From assembly GCA_041394265.1 (NCBI GenBank), contig JAWKIO010000005.1:3906001-3970000 (forward strand): a DNA stretch of 64,000 bases, given 5' to 3'. A program made the translations under genes and the position numbers. Positions 43,787 through 53,240 of the stretch are shown one piece after another; position 1 is the stretch's first letter; every line of letters starts with the position of its first letter. The stretch comes from Acidimicrobiales bacterium. Its GTDB lineage: Bacteria; Actinomycetota; Acidimicrobiia; Acidimicrobiales; SZUA-35. The notes under the pieces are model-generated. The model was given only the letters and a program-made list of their open reading frames with translations. It searched no databases and had not been told where the DNA came from.

Positions 43787-45451
43787 ATGTCGGAGAGCGA
43801 TCGTGTGCTGATCGTCGGCGCCGGGCCGGTGGGCCTGGGAGCGGCGTTGGAGTTGGCTCGAAACGGCGTGGAGTCGATGGTGTTCGAGAAACACCCGACC
43901 ACGTCATGGCACCCGAAGACCCGCAACTTCAACACCCGAACCATGGAGATCGCACGGGGCTGGGGGAGGGCGACGTATGAGCGGCTCCAATGCATCGACA
44001 CCCCGCCCGGATGGAAGAGCCCGATCCGCTTCACCGACACCGCGACGGGAACCGAGTTCGGGCGCATCGAGACCCAGGGGTTCATCGGCCCCGGTCCCGA
44101 CGTGAGTCCGGCCGAGCCGATCATGACGTCGCAGGAACTCATCGAGGAGATCCTTCTCGACGCAGCGCGGGCCTCGGGCCTGGTTGACATCCGATTCTCG
44201 ACCGAGGTCACCCGCCTCGTCCGGGGTGGTGATGCGGACGACATCGATGCTGCGATCGAGGTGCGATCAGGCGCCGATGGCGAGATCTCGGAAGTGACAG
44301 GTGCCGCGCTGGTCGCAGCCGACGGCGCCGCCAGCTTCGTTCGCGAAGCCTTGGGCATCGCGCTCGTCGGTCGACAGAAGATGGCCCACATCGTCAACTG
44401 CTACTTCCGTGCCGACATCGAACCCCACCTGAGCGGACGCCAAGGTGTCTTGTTCTTCGTCGCCAACGATCGCGTCAACGGCGTACTGCAACCGCTCGAC
44501 GCTCACGGTCGGTGGCTGTGTCAGATCACGGTGAGAGCGGAGGAGTGGTCGCTCGAACACTTCACACCCGAGCGTGTGGCGGACTGGATCCGAGACGCCG
44601 CAGGCATCGCCGACCTCGACATCGACGTCCTCTCGATCGGCCTCTGGCAACTCAACGCCACTGTCGCCGAACGACTGATGCAGGGGCGCATCCTGCTGTG
44701 TGGTGACGCCGCCCACCAGTTCCCTCCGACCGGTGGACTCGGGGTGAACACCGGTCTGCAGGGCATGCACAACGCCATGTGGAAGCTGGCGTGGTCCCTT
44801 CGTGGGCGTGCCGAGTGGTCGCTGGTCGAGACGTACGAGACCGAACGACGGTCGGTGTCGGAACGGATCACTCGACAGTCGCTCGAGAACTCGATCAACG
44901 TCGGACGCATTCGTGCTGCGATCTCGAATCCTGCCGTCGAGCCGCTGCCTCCCGACCAGCTGGCGACCGAGGCTCGCCGCTACGGTAACCACCTCGGGGT
45001 CGAGTTCGGATCGGTGTATACGTCGCCGGCGGTGATCCCCGACGGCACGGCACCACCAGAGGTGGCCGACGACTACTCCGACTACCTCCCGTCGGCGACG
45101 CCCGGCGCCCGTGCCCCGCACCACTGGTTGGGGCGTTCTGACCGCCGGTTCTCGGTCCTCGACCTCATCGGGACCGGGTTCACGTTGTTGGCCGGGCCAG
45201 AGGGGGGCGGTTGGCGCGCCGTTGCCGACGAGGTCTCGGCCCGTTCAGGTGTCCCGATCGACTACTACGTGATCGGAGGGCCCGGCCTCGACGATCTCGG
45301 CGACTTCTGCGGTGCCTACGGCATCACGCCGCAAGGCGCTGTGCTCGTTCGCCCCGACGGTCATGTGGCCTGGCGTCACACCACCGAACCAGTCGAGGTC
45401 GCGCCGCTGCTCGGCGTAGTCGAGGCACTTGTGGGACGAGCGGCGCCGTAG
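43787..45451 (+). CDS. FAD-dependent aromatic-ring monooxygenase (PheA/TfdB/MhpA family)
   Basis: Class A flavoprotein hydroxylase of 554 aa. GxGxxG FAD fold VLIVGAGPVGLGAALELAR at residues 8-26, the NAD(P)H/FAD DG motif AADGAASFVREALGI, and the second FAD motif LLCGDAAHQFPPTGGLGVNTGLQ. A thioredoxin-like C-terminal domain (about 430-550) as in phenol 2-monooxygenase ends with VLVRPDGHVAWR, the usual signature. Substrate is an aromatic phenol or hydroxylated acid, not determinable. GGGGAGAGGGG precedes ATG 43787. Confidence 0.92.
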   Translation: MSESDRVLIVGAGPVGLGAALELARNGVESMVFEKHPTTSWHPKTRNFNTRTMEIARGWGRATYERLQCIDTPPGWKSPIRFTDTATGTEFGRIETQGFIGPGPDVSPAEPIMTSQELIEEILLDAARASGLVDIRFSTEVTRLVRGGDADDIDAAIEVRSGADGEISEVTGAALVAADGAASFVREALGIALVGRQKMAHIVNCYFRADIEPHLSGRQGVLFFVANDRVNGVLQPLDAHGRWLCQITVRAEEWSLEHFTPERVADWIRDAAGIADLDIDVLSIGLWQLNATVAERLMQGRILLCGDAAHQFPPTGGLGVNTGLQGMHNAMWKLAWSLRGRAEWSLVETYETERRSVSERITRQSLENSINVGRIRAAISNPAVEPLPPDQLATEARRYGNHLGVEFGSVYTSPAVIPDGTAPPEVADDYSDYLPSATPGARAPHHWLGRSDRRFSVLDLIGTGFTLLAGPEGGGWRAVADEVSARSGVPIDYYVIGGPGLDDLGDFCGAYGITPQGAVLVRPDGHVAWRHTTEPVEVAPLLGVVEALVGRAAP

Positions 45452-45499
45452 AGGGCCGCTCCCGTCGCGGCGACGTACTGCCAGGCCGTGTGTCCACAG

Positions 45500-45604
45500 A
45501 GGGTAGAAAAGGATCGAGGCGACGCTCATCGGGTCGGTGCTGCGGCCTTGGACGATCGGATCGACGAAGGCGTCGCCGGTGAACCAGTCGGCCAGGCCCT
45601 TCAT
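45500..45604 (-). pseudogene. Remnant of a cupin gene (N-terminal 35 codons)
   Basis: Beginning at ATG 45604 the minus strand encodes MKGLADWFTGDAFVDPI, then ASILFYP, which closely matches the N-terminus of small single-domain cupins (DWFTG...VDPI...S.A.v.F.PGartaWH). The match stops after FYP; the next bases read out in mixed frames as WTHGLA and TAWQ, and the monooxygenase stop follows at 45451. The conserved metal-binding HxH and GQTL motifs are gone, so this is a truncated relic, not a functional gene. Confidence 0.5.
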
Positions 45605-45723
45605 GGTGGGGGGAACATGCGCTCAGCGCCAGATGGCTGTCGACCGGATTCGTTGTCGGCCGTGTCGGGTCGCTTTCGGTGGAGGTAGACGAGTGACCCA
45701 GCGATCATTGCATCAGCTGAGCA

Positions 45724-47466
45724 TCAGCTCGTCGGTTGCGTACGGCGTCGCCGCAGCCGTGCCTGCCAGCCTTGGTCGAGCTCGGCGAGCCGCTGCTGTG
45801 CATCCGCATCGCCGATCAGGATCAGGTCGGCGCCCGGTTGGAGCACGACATCACCGGCAGGATTGCCGACCAACGTGCCGTCGACGTCGATGGCCACCAC
45901 GTTGCACCCGGTGGTCGCGCGCATTTGTGAGGCCGCCAGCGTCTTGCCCCGCATGGTCGCCGGCACCCGAGCGCGGAAGACGTCGAGCCCCTCGGCCACC
46001 ACCAGCGTGTCGTTGCCCCGGAAATGATTCCAGATCGCTGCTGCTGCCGTGGAGGCGTAGGACAACACGCTGTCGGCACCGGCTCGATAGAGCGTCGAGA
46101 CGTTCCGATCGAGGTTCGCTCGTGCGACAATTCGTACGTCGGGCCGAAGCCGCCTGATGTAGATGGCGAGGTAAATGTTCACGTCGTCATCGTGCGTGGT
46201 GATCAAGGCGACCGTGGCGGTTGTGATGCCGGCAGTGGTGAGAACTTCGAGATCGGCGGCGTCGCCGACCACGTAGCGATGGTCGAGTGCGCGCTCGGAC
46301 CGCTCCTCGACGATCCGGTGAGGCGTACCGGCTGCGTCGAACGCACGCGACGCGGCTCGTCCGACGCGTCCGCCCCCGATGATGACGGCGTCTCCGACAT
46401 GCTGTGAGCCGGTGCCGTACTGAGTGTCGTACTGCGCGAGCTGGTCCTCGGTGCCTGCAAGGATCAAGACCGTCGACTCGTCCAGCACGGTGTTCGGATC
46501 GGCGATGGTGAACTGTCCATGGACCCATACGCCGATCACGCCGACGCCGATGCGAGAACGCAGACCGAGGTCGGCGAGCCGGTGGCCGACCAGCGACGCC
46601 GATACGACTCGCGCTTCGGCGATCCGCACACCGGCGAAATGGCCGATCACGTGACTTCGGCCGTCGGGCAACAGGGTCCGGTCGGCCATCGAGGTTCCGA
46701 GGAGCTCGCCGAGCTGCAGGACTTCGTCGGCGCCGGCCAGCTCGAGAATGTCGATCGAAGCGGGCTTCGTCGCTGTTGCGACCACCGGAACGTCGCCGGA
46801 GATTTCGCGAGCGGTGAAGATGACGTTGGCATTGGTGGTGTCGGGCCAGGTGGCGGCCAGGAGTGCGGCCTGATCGACTCGGGCAGCACGATGCGTCGCG
46901 GGATCGTCGCTGCTGCCGACCATGACTCGGTAGCCCTCGTCGTGAAGGCGGAGTGCATCGGCCAGGTCCGGGACGAGCAGGACGTAGTCGACGCCGGCCT
47001 GTTCTGCTCGTCGGATCAGGGCATCTTCGATCGGACCGGGTCGAGTGAGAACGAGGTGGTCCCTCGTGTCTTCCGGTAGCGACCTTGGCGCTCGACTGGC
47101 ATCACGACGGTTCATCCACGGCACGAAGACGAATTGGATGAAGGCAAAGGGCAGCAGGATGAGGAGGAAGGCCGTGCCGGTGAGCAACACCACGACCGAG
47201 AACACGCGTCCGAGGTCGGAGGTGAACGTGATGTCGCCGAAGCCGAGCGTGGTCATCGTGACCAGCGTCCAGTAGAAGCCAGTCGCCCAACTGTGACGCT
47301 GGCCCTCTCGAGCCATGAGCTCGTGGAAGACCACCGTGAAGGTGACGACCAGAGCGACGAAGATCGACAGCAGGATCAACACCATCCGCAGGTCGCGACG
47401 ACGCAGCGGTCCCGCCAGATAGCTGAGGACGAAGGCGAGGCTCTTCACGACGCACCATGCTCGCAC
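45724..47466 (-). CDS. Potassium channel with two RCK (TrkA-N/TrkA-C) units
   Basis: Membrane protein of about 580 aa: two TM helices (about 28-48 and 88-113) flank the pore with selectivity filter TMTTLGFGD (70-78), followed by RCK unit 1 (about 133-345) and RCK unit 2 (about 350-565). RCK2 contains the NAD-binding GGGRVGRAASRAFD; RCK1 lacks a clear glycine motif (VLTRPGPIEDALI). Ligand-gated K+ channel of the MthK/GsuK type. GTG 47466 is used; GTG 47448 is an alternative and neither has a good ribosome site. Confidence 0.9.
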   Translation of the reverse strand: MRAWCVVKSLAFVLSYLAGPLRRRDLRMVLILLSIFVALVVTFTVVFHELMAREGQRHSWATGFYWTLVTMTTLGFGDITFTSDLGRVFSVVVLLTGTAFLLILLPFAFIQFVFVPWMNRRDASRAPRSLPEDTRDHLVLTRPGPIEDALIRRAEQAGVDYVLLVPDLADALRLHDEGYRVMVGSSDDPATHRAARVDQAALLAATWPDTTNANVIFTAREISGDVPVVATATKPASIDILELAGADEVLQLGELLGTSMADRTLLPDGRSHVIGHFAGVRIAEARVVSASLVGHRLADLGLRSRIGVGVIGVWVHGQFTIADPNTVLDESTVLILAGTEDQLAQYDTQYGTGSQHVGDAVIIGGGRVGRAASRAFDAAGTPHRIVEERSERALDHRYVVGDAADLEVLTTAGITTATVALITTHDDDVNIYLAIYIRRLRPDVRIVARANLDRNVSTLYRAGADSVLSYASTAAAAIWNHFRGNDTLVVAEGLDVFRARVPATMRGKTLAASQMRATTGCNVVAIDVDGTLVGNPAGDVVLQPGADLILIGDADAQQRLAELDQGWQARLRRRRTQPTS

Positions 47467-47690
47467 GCGTCGGCTTGTCGGTCTGCATCACGTGCGCAGC
47501 GCCGGGGGCAATACCTTCGCCGTCACGCTGGCCATCGAGAACCTTCGGGTTCGTCTCGACTCGACTGGTGCTGCGGCAGCGACGTCGTGAACAGATGGAG
47601 CGCAGAAGGTCGGCGGTGTCGACGTGGCGAGCTGCGATGGGGGGCACTCGGACTGGGGTGGTCAATCGGCATCGTCGAGCGGTCGACACC

Positions 47691-47732
47691 TTGACGGTCA
47701 CGGCCGACCTGCTTACGATATGAAACGATTCA
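47691..47732 (+). promoter_or_regulatory. Rhamnose operon promoter with LacI-type operator
   Basis: -35 TTGACG (47691-47696) and -10 TACGAT (47714-47719) are 17 bases apart. Immediately after, TGAAACGATTCA (47721-47732) is an 11-of-12-type CG-centred near-palindrome like LacI/GalR-family operators, sitting on the expected transcription start. No LacI gene is in the window. Confidence 0.6.
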
Positions 47733-47756
47733 ATACGTCCCTGGGAGTCTGTCCGA

Positions 47757-48928
47757 ATGGTGCAGTTCAACAGCGCAGTGCTCGAGGTGCTCGAGCGGCA
47801 GGCCATCGAGGTGCCGTCCTGGGCCTACGGCAATTCGGGCACACGGTTCAAGGTGTTCGCCCAAGCGGGCGTGCCGCGAGATCCGTTCGAGAAGCTGGCC
47901 GACGCCGCCCAGGTCCATGCGCTCACCGGCCTGGCGCCGAGCGTGGCGTTGCACATCCCGTGGGACGAGGTCGACGACTACGCCGAGCTGGCCGAGCACG
48001 CCGACGCCCTCGGCCTGCGGCTCGGCACCATCAACTCCAACACCTTCCAAGACGACATCTACAAGCTCGGCAGTCTTGCCCACCCCGATGCCTCGGTTCG
48101 TCAGACCGCGATCGATCATCACCTCCGCTGCATCGAGATCATGAGCCAGACCGGCTCGCGCGATCTGAAGATCTGGCTGGCCGACGGCACCAACTATCCG
48201 GGGCAAGACGACATCCGGGCCCGTCAAGATCGCCTCGCCGAATCGCTCGCCGTGATCTACGAGTGCTTGGGCGGCGACCAACGGCTCGTGCTCGAATACA
48301 AGTTCTTCGAGCCCGCGTTCTATCACACCGACGTTCCTGACTGGGGCACGAGCTACGTGCACTGCGCAGCGCTCGGCGAGCGGGCGGTGGTCTGTCTCGA
48401 CACCGGGCACCATGCGCCGGGCACCAACATCGAGTTCATCGTCGCCCAGTTGTTGCGGCTCGGGAAGCTCGGCTCGTTCGACTTCAACTCGCGCTTCTAC
48501 GCCGACGACGACCTGATTGTCGGCGCCGCCGACCCGTTCCAGCTGTTCCGCATCCTCCACGAGGTGAACCGGGGCGGCGGGTTCGCCGCCCCGGTTCCGA
48601 GGTGGCCTTCATGCTCGACCAGTGCCACAACATCGAGCAGAAGATCCCCGGCCAGATCCGCAGCGTCCTCAACGTCCAGGAGATGACGGCTCGGGCGTTG
48701 CTCGTCGACGCCGAAGCGCTCACCGCAGCTCAGGTGGCAGGCGACGTGCTCGGTGCCAACCAGGTGCTGATGGACGCCTTCTCCACCGATGTCCGCCCCG
48801 CACTCGCCGACTGGCGAGAGGCCCGAGGCCTGCCACGCGACCCGATGGCCGCCTATGCCCAGTCTGGCTATCAGGCCGAAATCGAGGCCACCCGAGTTGG
48901 TGGCAACCAGGCCGGCTGGGGCGCCTGA
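47757..48928 (+). pseudogene. rhaI: L-rhamnose isomerase RhaI, interrupted by a -1 frameshift
   Basis: Converts L-rhamnose to L-rhamnulose; RhaI of the Pseudomonas/actinobacterial TIM-barrel type. Residues 1-280 read normally from ATG 47757 (GGGAG nine bases upstream), including the barrel strands SVALHIPWDEVDDY, LVLEYKFFEPAFYHTD and VCLDTGHHAPGTN with metal ligands E, D and H. After EVNRGGGFAA the frame turns to Arg/Ser junk, while the next frame gives EVAFMLDQCHNIEQKIPG to the stop at 48928. One base is missing near 48590, inside a ccccgg run that is one arm of a 9-bp GC hairpin (48571-48592). Real decay, a slippage product, or sequencing error are all possible. Confidence 0.8.
48571..48592. 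other. GC-rich hairpin at the rhaI frameshift
   Basis: ggggcggcg, loop ggtt, cgccgcccc: a perfect 9-bp all-G/C stem within the coding region, exactly where the frame breaks. Such stems cause polymerase compression during sequencing and can also promote slippage in vivo. Confidence 0.7.
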
Positions 48929-48998
48929 ACCCGCTCACCGCATCGGCGCAGCGACCGCGCTCGTCGACAACGAATCGCTCACGACAAGGAACCCGCTC

Positions 48999-50581
48999 AT
49001 GACCAATCCCGTGGTCGCCGATCTGCTCGCCCGCTCCAACCGGCTCGGATCGGATCGCAAGAACACCAACTACGCCGGCGGCAACGCCTCGGCCAAGGGC
49101 ATCGACGTCGACCCGGTCACCGGGACCGATGTCGAACTGATGTGGGTGAAGGGCTCGGGTGGCGACCTCGGCACCCTCACCGAAGCTGGCCTCGCGGTGC
49201 TGCGTCTCGACCGGATGCGGGCCCTGGTCGAGGTGTATCCCGGTATCGAACGCGAAGACGAGATGGTGGCTGCGTTCGACTACTGCCTCCATGGCAAGGG
49301 CGGCGCTGCGCCGTCGATCGATACGGCCATGCATGGTCTGGTCACCGCCCCCCATGTCGACCATCTCCACCCCGACGCCGGCATCGCCATCGCCACCGCG
49401 GTCGACGGCGAAGCGCTGACCGCCAAGATCTACGGCGACAAGGTCGTTTGGGTGCCGTGGCGGCGACCCGGCTTCCAGCTCGGGCTCGACATCGCTGCCA
49501 TCCAAGAGCAGCACCCCGACGCGGTCGGCTGCATCCTCGGCGGCCACGGCATCACCGCCTGGGGAGCGACGAGCGAGGAGAGCGAGGCCAACTCGCTGTG
49601 GATCATCGACACCGCCGCCGCCTACATCGAGGCCAACGGCAAGCCCGAACCGTTTGGTGCGGTGCTCATCGGCTACGAACCGCTGCCCGACGCCGAACGC
49701 CGAGCCAAGGCGGCAGCGCTCGCTCCGACAATCCGTGGGATCGCCTCGATGGACGCACCGATGGTCGGCCACTTCACCGACGACCCGGCGGTCCTCGGCT
49801 TCCTCTCCCGATCCGAGCACCCGCGTCTGGCCGCGCTCGGCACCAGCTGTCCCGACCACTTCCTGCGCACCAAGGTCAAGCCGATGGTGCTCGACCTTCC
49901 GGCCACCGCCACGGTTGAGGAATCGATCGCTCGGCTCCACGAGCTCCACCCCGCCTATCGCGAGGAGTATGCGGCCTACTACGACGCACACGCCGAGGCG
50001 GACTCGCCAGCCATGCGTCGTTCGGTGGCGTCGACCTCGTGGTCAACAACGCCGGACTGTCGCTGTCGAAGTCGTTGCTCGACACGACCGAGGCCGACTG
50101 GGATCTCCAGCACGACGTGATGGCCAAGGGTTCGTTCCTGGTGTCGCAGGCGGCGGCCAAGGCGATGATCGACCAGCGATTGGGAGGCGACATCATCTAC
50201 ATCGCCTCGAAGAACTCGGTGTTCGCCGGCCCCAACAACATCGCCTACTCGGCAACCAAGGCCGACCAGTCCCACCAGGTTCGCCTCCTCGCCGTCGAAC
50301 TCGGCGAGCACGGCATCCGAGTGAACGGCGTCAACCCCGACGGCGTGGTCCGAGGATCCGGCATCTTCGCCGGTGGATGGGGTGCGCAGCGGGCGGCGAC
50401 CTACGGCGTTCCCGAGGAGGAGCTCGGCGCGTACTACGCCCAGCGCACCATCCTCAAACACGAGGTACTCCCCGAACACGTCGCCGCCGCCGTGGCCGTT
50501 CTCACCGGCGGCGACCTCGCGCAGACCACCGGCTTGCACATCCCGGTCGACTCCGGCGTGGCCGCAGCGTTCCTGCGCTGA
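48999..50581 (+). pseudogene. Bifunctional rhamnulose-1-phosphate aldolase/short-chain dehydrogenase, internally deleted and frameshifted
   Basis: The intact protein (about 680-700 aa) splits rhamnulose-1-P and oxidises lactaldehyde. Here the class II aldolase N-terminus is present from ATG 48999 (AAGGA upstream) through HPDAGIAIATAVDG and GGHGITAWG to about YYDAHAEADSPAMR (50018), with zinc ligands intact. The SDR half then starts in another frame at GGVDLVVNNAGLS, with catalytic YSATK, to the stop at 50581. About 150-170 residues, including the linker and the whole GxxxGxG nucleotide-binding half of the SDR domain, are missing. The junction lies at 50012-50022. Confidence 0.8.
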
Positions 50582-50616
50582 GGACGACGGAGCCGATCCG
50601 TGATCGAGATCGTCCG

Positions 50617-51984
50617 ATGACCATCGTCGCCGCTGTCGACTGCGGCGCCACGTCGGTGCGCGTGTGCCGTGTTGATCTCGACGCATCGCCGCTCGTCCCC
50701 GAGGTCGTGCATCGGGTGCCGCATGGACCGGTGCGCGACGACGCCGGCCACCTTCGCTGGGACTGGGACTCGATCATCGCAGCGGTCGTCGACGGTCTCG
50801 AGGCATGCCTCGAACGGGGACCGCTGCATTCCATCGGTGTCGACACCTGGGCGGTCGACTACGGGCTGCTCGACGGCGCCAGCCAGCTGTTGTCGGCCCC
50901 CTACAGCTACCGGGACCACCGCACCGACGGCTACCGGCAACTCGTCGACGAGTTCGGCGCGGCCGAGCTGTATCGCCGCAACGGTCTCCAGCTCCAGCCG
51001 TTCAACACCATCTTCCAGCTCGCCGTCCACGCCCGGAGCGAACTCGAACGAGCCGAGCGGCTGCTGTGGCTTCCCGAACTGATCGTTCATGCCCTGACCG
51101 GCGTCGCTGCTACCGAACGCACGAGCGCCGGCAGCTCCGGCCTGCTCACCGTCGGCACCGACACGTGGGATCCCAGCCTCGTTTCATTGGCCGGCATCGA
51201 TTCCGGACTTCTCGGCATCCCCCAGGCCGCCGGGACGATCGTGGGGGAGTGGCGGGGTGTCCCGGTCGCTCTCGTTGGTGGTCACGACACGGCGTCGGCG
51301 GTCGCCGGCATGGGTGCAGTCGCTCCCGGCGGCTCGGCGTTCGTGGCATCCGGAACGTGGATGCTCGCCGGGGTCGAGCGCGCCGAACCCGACACTTCCG
51401 AGTGGGCACGGGAACGCAACTTCACCAACGAGGCCGCTGCGCTCGGGGGAATCCGCTTCCTTCGCAACGTCACCGGGTTCTGGCTCCTCGAACAGTGTCG
51501 ACCGGCGTGGGGCGATCCGGCGATCGACACGCTCGTTGCCCAAGCCGAGGCCGTGACGGGAGCGGTGCCAGTGGTCGATGTCGACCACGACGAGCTTCGT
51601 TCGCCCGACGACATGCTCACCGCCTACACCAGACTCGCCGGACTCCCAATCGACGCTGCCCCCGGACTTGTGACTCGCAGCATCGTCGAGTCCGTCGCCG
51701 CCCGCACGGCAGAGGTCGTTGCGCAGGTGCGCGACGTCGAGGCGGTCGACGACATCGTCCTGTTCGGCGGAGCTGCTCGCATGGGGCTGTTGCGGCAACG
51801 ACTGGCCGAGGTGACGGGACTGCCGGTTCGGGTCGGGTCGGCCGAGGCGGCAGCGCTCGGGAACGCACTCGTTCAGGGTGTGGCGATCGGGCGCTACCGT
51901 GACCTCGCCGAGGGTCGAGCCGACCTCGGGAGCCCTCCGATGTCCATCAACGATTCCGCCACCGATTCCAACGAGGCCGTGTGA
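50617..51984 (+). CDS. rhaB: Rhamnulokinase (FGGY carbohydrate kinase)
   Basis: Phosphorylates L-rhamnulose at O1; 455 aa. Actin-like ATPase core: AAVDCGATSVRVC at the N-terminus, SIGVDTWAVDYGLLD, the NGLQLQPFNTIFQL substrate segment of rhamnulokinases, and ATP-binding VGGHDTASAVAGMG and VLFGGAARMGLLRQRLAEVTGLPV. It reads open and intact, unlike the two upstream genes. ATG 50617, 36 bases after the dehydrogenase stop, and its stop overlaps lldD by one base (TGATG at 51982-51986). Confidence 0.92.
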   Translation: MTIVAAVDCGATSVRVCRVDLDASPLVPEVVHRVPHGPVRDDAGHLRWDWDSIIAAVVDGLEACLERGPLHSIGVDTWAVDYGLLDGASQLLSAPYSYRDHRTDGYRQLVDEFGAAELYRRNGLQLQPFNTIFQLAVHARSELERAERLLWLPELIVHALTGVAATERTSAGSSGLLTVGTDTWDPSLVSLAGIDSGLLGIPQAAGTIVGEWRGVPVALVGGHDTASAVAGMGAVAPGGSAFVASGTWMLAGVERAEPDTSEWARERNFTNEAAALGGIRFLRNVTGFWLLEQCRPAWGDPAIDTLVAQAEAVTGAVPVVDVDHDELRSPDDMLTAYTRLAGLPIDAAPGLVTRSIVESVAARTAEVVAQVRDVEAVDDIVLFGGAARMGLLRQRLAEVTGLPVRVGSAEAAALGNALVQGVAIGRYRDLAEGRADLGSPPMSINDSATDSNEAV

Positions 51985-53213
51985 TGACCACTCGTCAGGT
52001 CCCCAAGCCCAGTGACTTCGCCGATCTGCTGAAGTTCAAGAAGCCGACCCTCGATCGCACCAAGGCCCGGCTCGAGCGAGCGCAGACCATCTACGACCTA
52101 CGCGACATCGCCAAGCGAGTCACTCCCAAGGCCCCGTTCGACTACACCGACGGCTCCGCCGAGAGTGAGCTCTCGCTGGCTCGGGCCCGGCAGGCGTTCG
52201 AGGACGTCGAGTGGCATCCGTGGATCCTGCGTGACGTCTCCACGGTCGACACGTCGTGCACGATCGCCGGCGGGTCGTCCGCCCAACCCTTCGGCATCGC
52301 GCCCACCGGCTTCACCCGCATGATGCACACCGCCGGCGAACGGGCCGGCGCCGCTGCTGCCGGTCGTGCCGGCATTCCGTTCTCGCTCTCCACCGTCGGC
52401 ACCACCACACCGGAAGACCTCGTCCTCGCCAACCCCGCTGGACGCAACTGGTTCCAGCTCTACATGTGGGCCGATCGCGACCGGTCCATGGATGTGCTGC
52501 GGCGAGCCCAGACCGCCGGGTTCGACGTGCTGTTCCTCACGGTCGACGTCCCGGTGGGCGGCGCTCGCCTCCGTGACCGCTACAACGGTCTCACCATTCC
52601 GCCCACGCTCACGGGGCGAACCGTGCTCAACGCCATCCCGAAGGTCCGCTGGTGGTTCGACTTTCTCACCACCGAGCCCCTCCAGTTCTCGACCTTCTCC
52701 GAGTGGGACGGCACGGTCGCCGAACTGCTCGACTCGATGTTCGACCCGAGCGTCGACTTCGACGACCTGGCCTGGATCGCCGACCAGTGGGACGGCCCGG
52801 TGTTCGTGAAGGGCATCCAGACACTCGACGACGCCCGGCGAGTCGTCGACCTCGGCGTCGATGGCATCGTGCTGTCGAACCACGGTGGTCGTCAGCTCGA
52901 CCGGGCCCCGATCCCGTTCCATCTGCTGCCTGAGGTGGCGCGTGAACTCGGCGACCGCACCCAGATCATGGTCGACACCGGAATCATGAACGGTGCCGAC
53001 ATCGTTGCCTCGATCGCGCTCGGCGCCGACTTCACGCTTGTCGGCCGGGCGTACCTCTACGGCCTCATGGCCGGCGGTGAAGCCGGCGTGGAGCGTGCGA
53101 TCCAGATCCTCTCCGACGAGATCGCCCGAACCATGAAGCTCCTCGGGGTTCGGTCGCTCGACGACCTCACCCCCGACCACGTCACCCAGCTCCACCGCTT
53201 CGAACGACGCTGA
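51984..53213 (+). CDS. lldD: L-lactate dehydrogenase (FMN-dependent alpha-hydroxy-acid oxidase)
   Basis: Membrane-associated flavoenzyme oxidising L-lactate to pyruvate; 409 aa. FMN TIM barrel with catalytic His300 in LSNHGGRQLDRAP, FMN phosphate site in DTGIMNGADIVASIALGADFTLVGRAYLYG and QLYMWADRDR. In rhamnose operons that use the aldolase/dehydrogenase fusion, lactaldehyde is oxidised to L-lactate and LldD passes it to central metabolism, so the placement makes sense. ATG 51984 overlaps the rhaB stop. Confidence 0.92.
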   Translation: MTTRQVPKPSDFADLLKFKKPTLDRTKARLERAQTIYDLRDIAKRVTPKAPFDYTDGSAESELSLARARQAFEDVEWHPWILRDVSTVDTSCTIAGGSSAQPFGIAPTGFTRMMHTAGERAGAAAAGRAGIPFSLSTVGTTTPEDLVLANPAGRNWFQLYMWADRDRSMDVLRRAQTAGFDVLFLTVDVPVGGARLRDRYNGLTIPPTLTGRTVLNAIPKVRWWFDFLTTEPLQFSTFSEWDGTVAELLDSMFDPSVDFDDLAWIADQWDGPVFVKGIQTLDDARRVVDLGVDGIVLSNHGGRQLDRAPIPFHLLPEVARELGDRTQIMVDTGIMNGADIVASIALGADFTLVGRAYLYGLMAGGEAGVERAIQILSDEIARTMKLLGVRSLDDLTPDHVTQLHRFERR

Positions 53214-53240
53214 GCCACGGACTGCGACCGCCGCTCGCCG

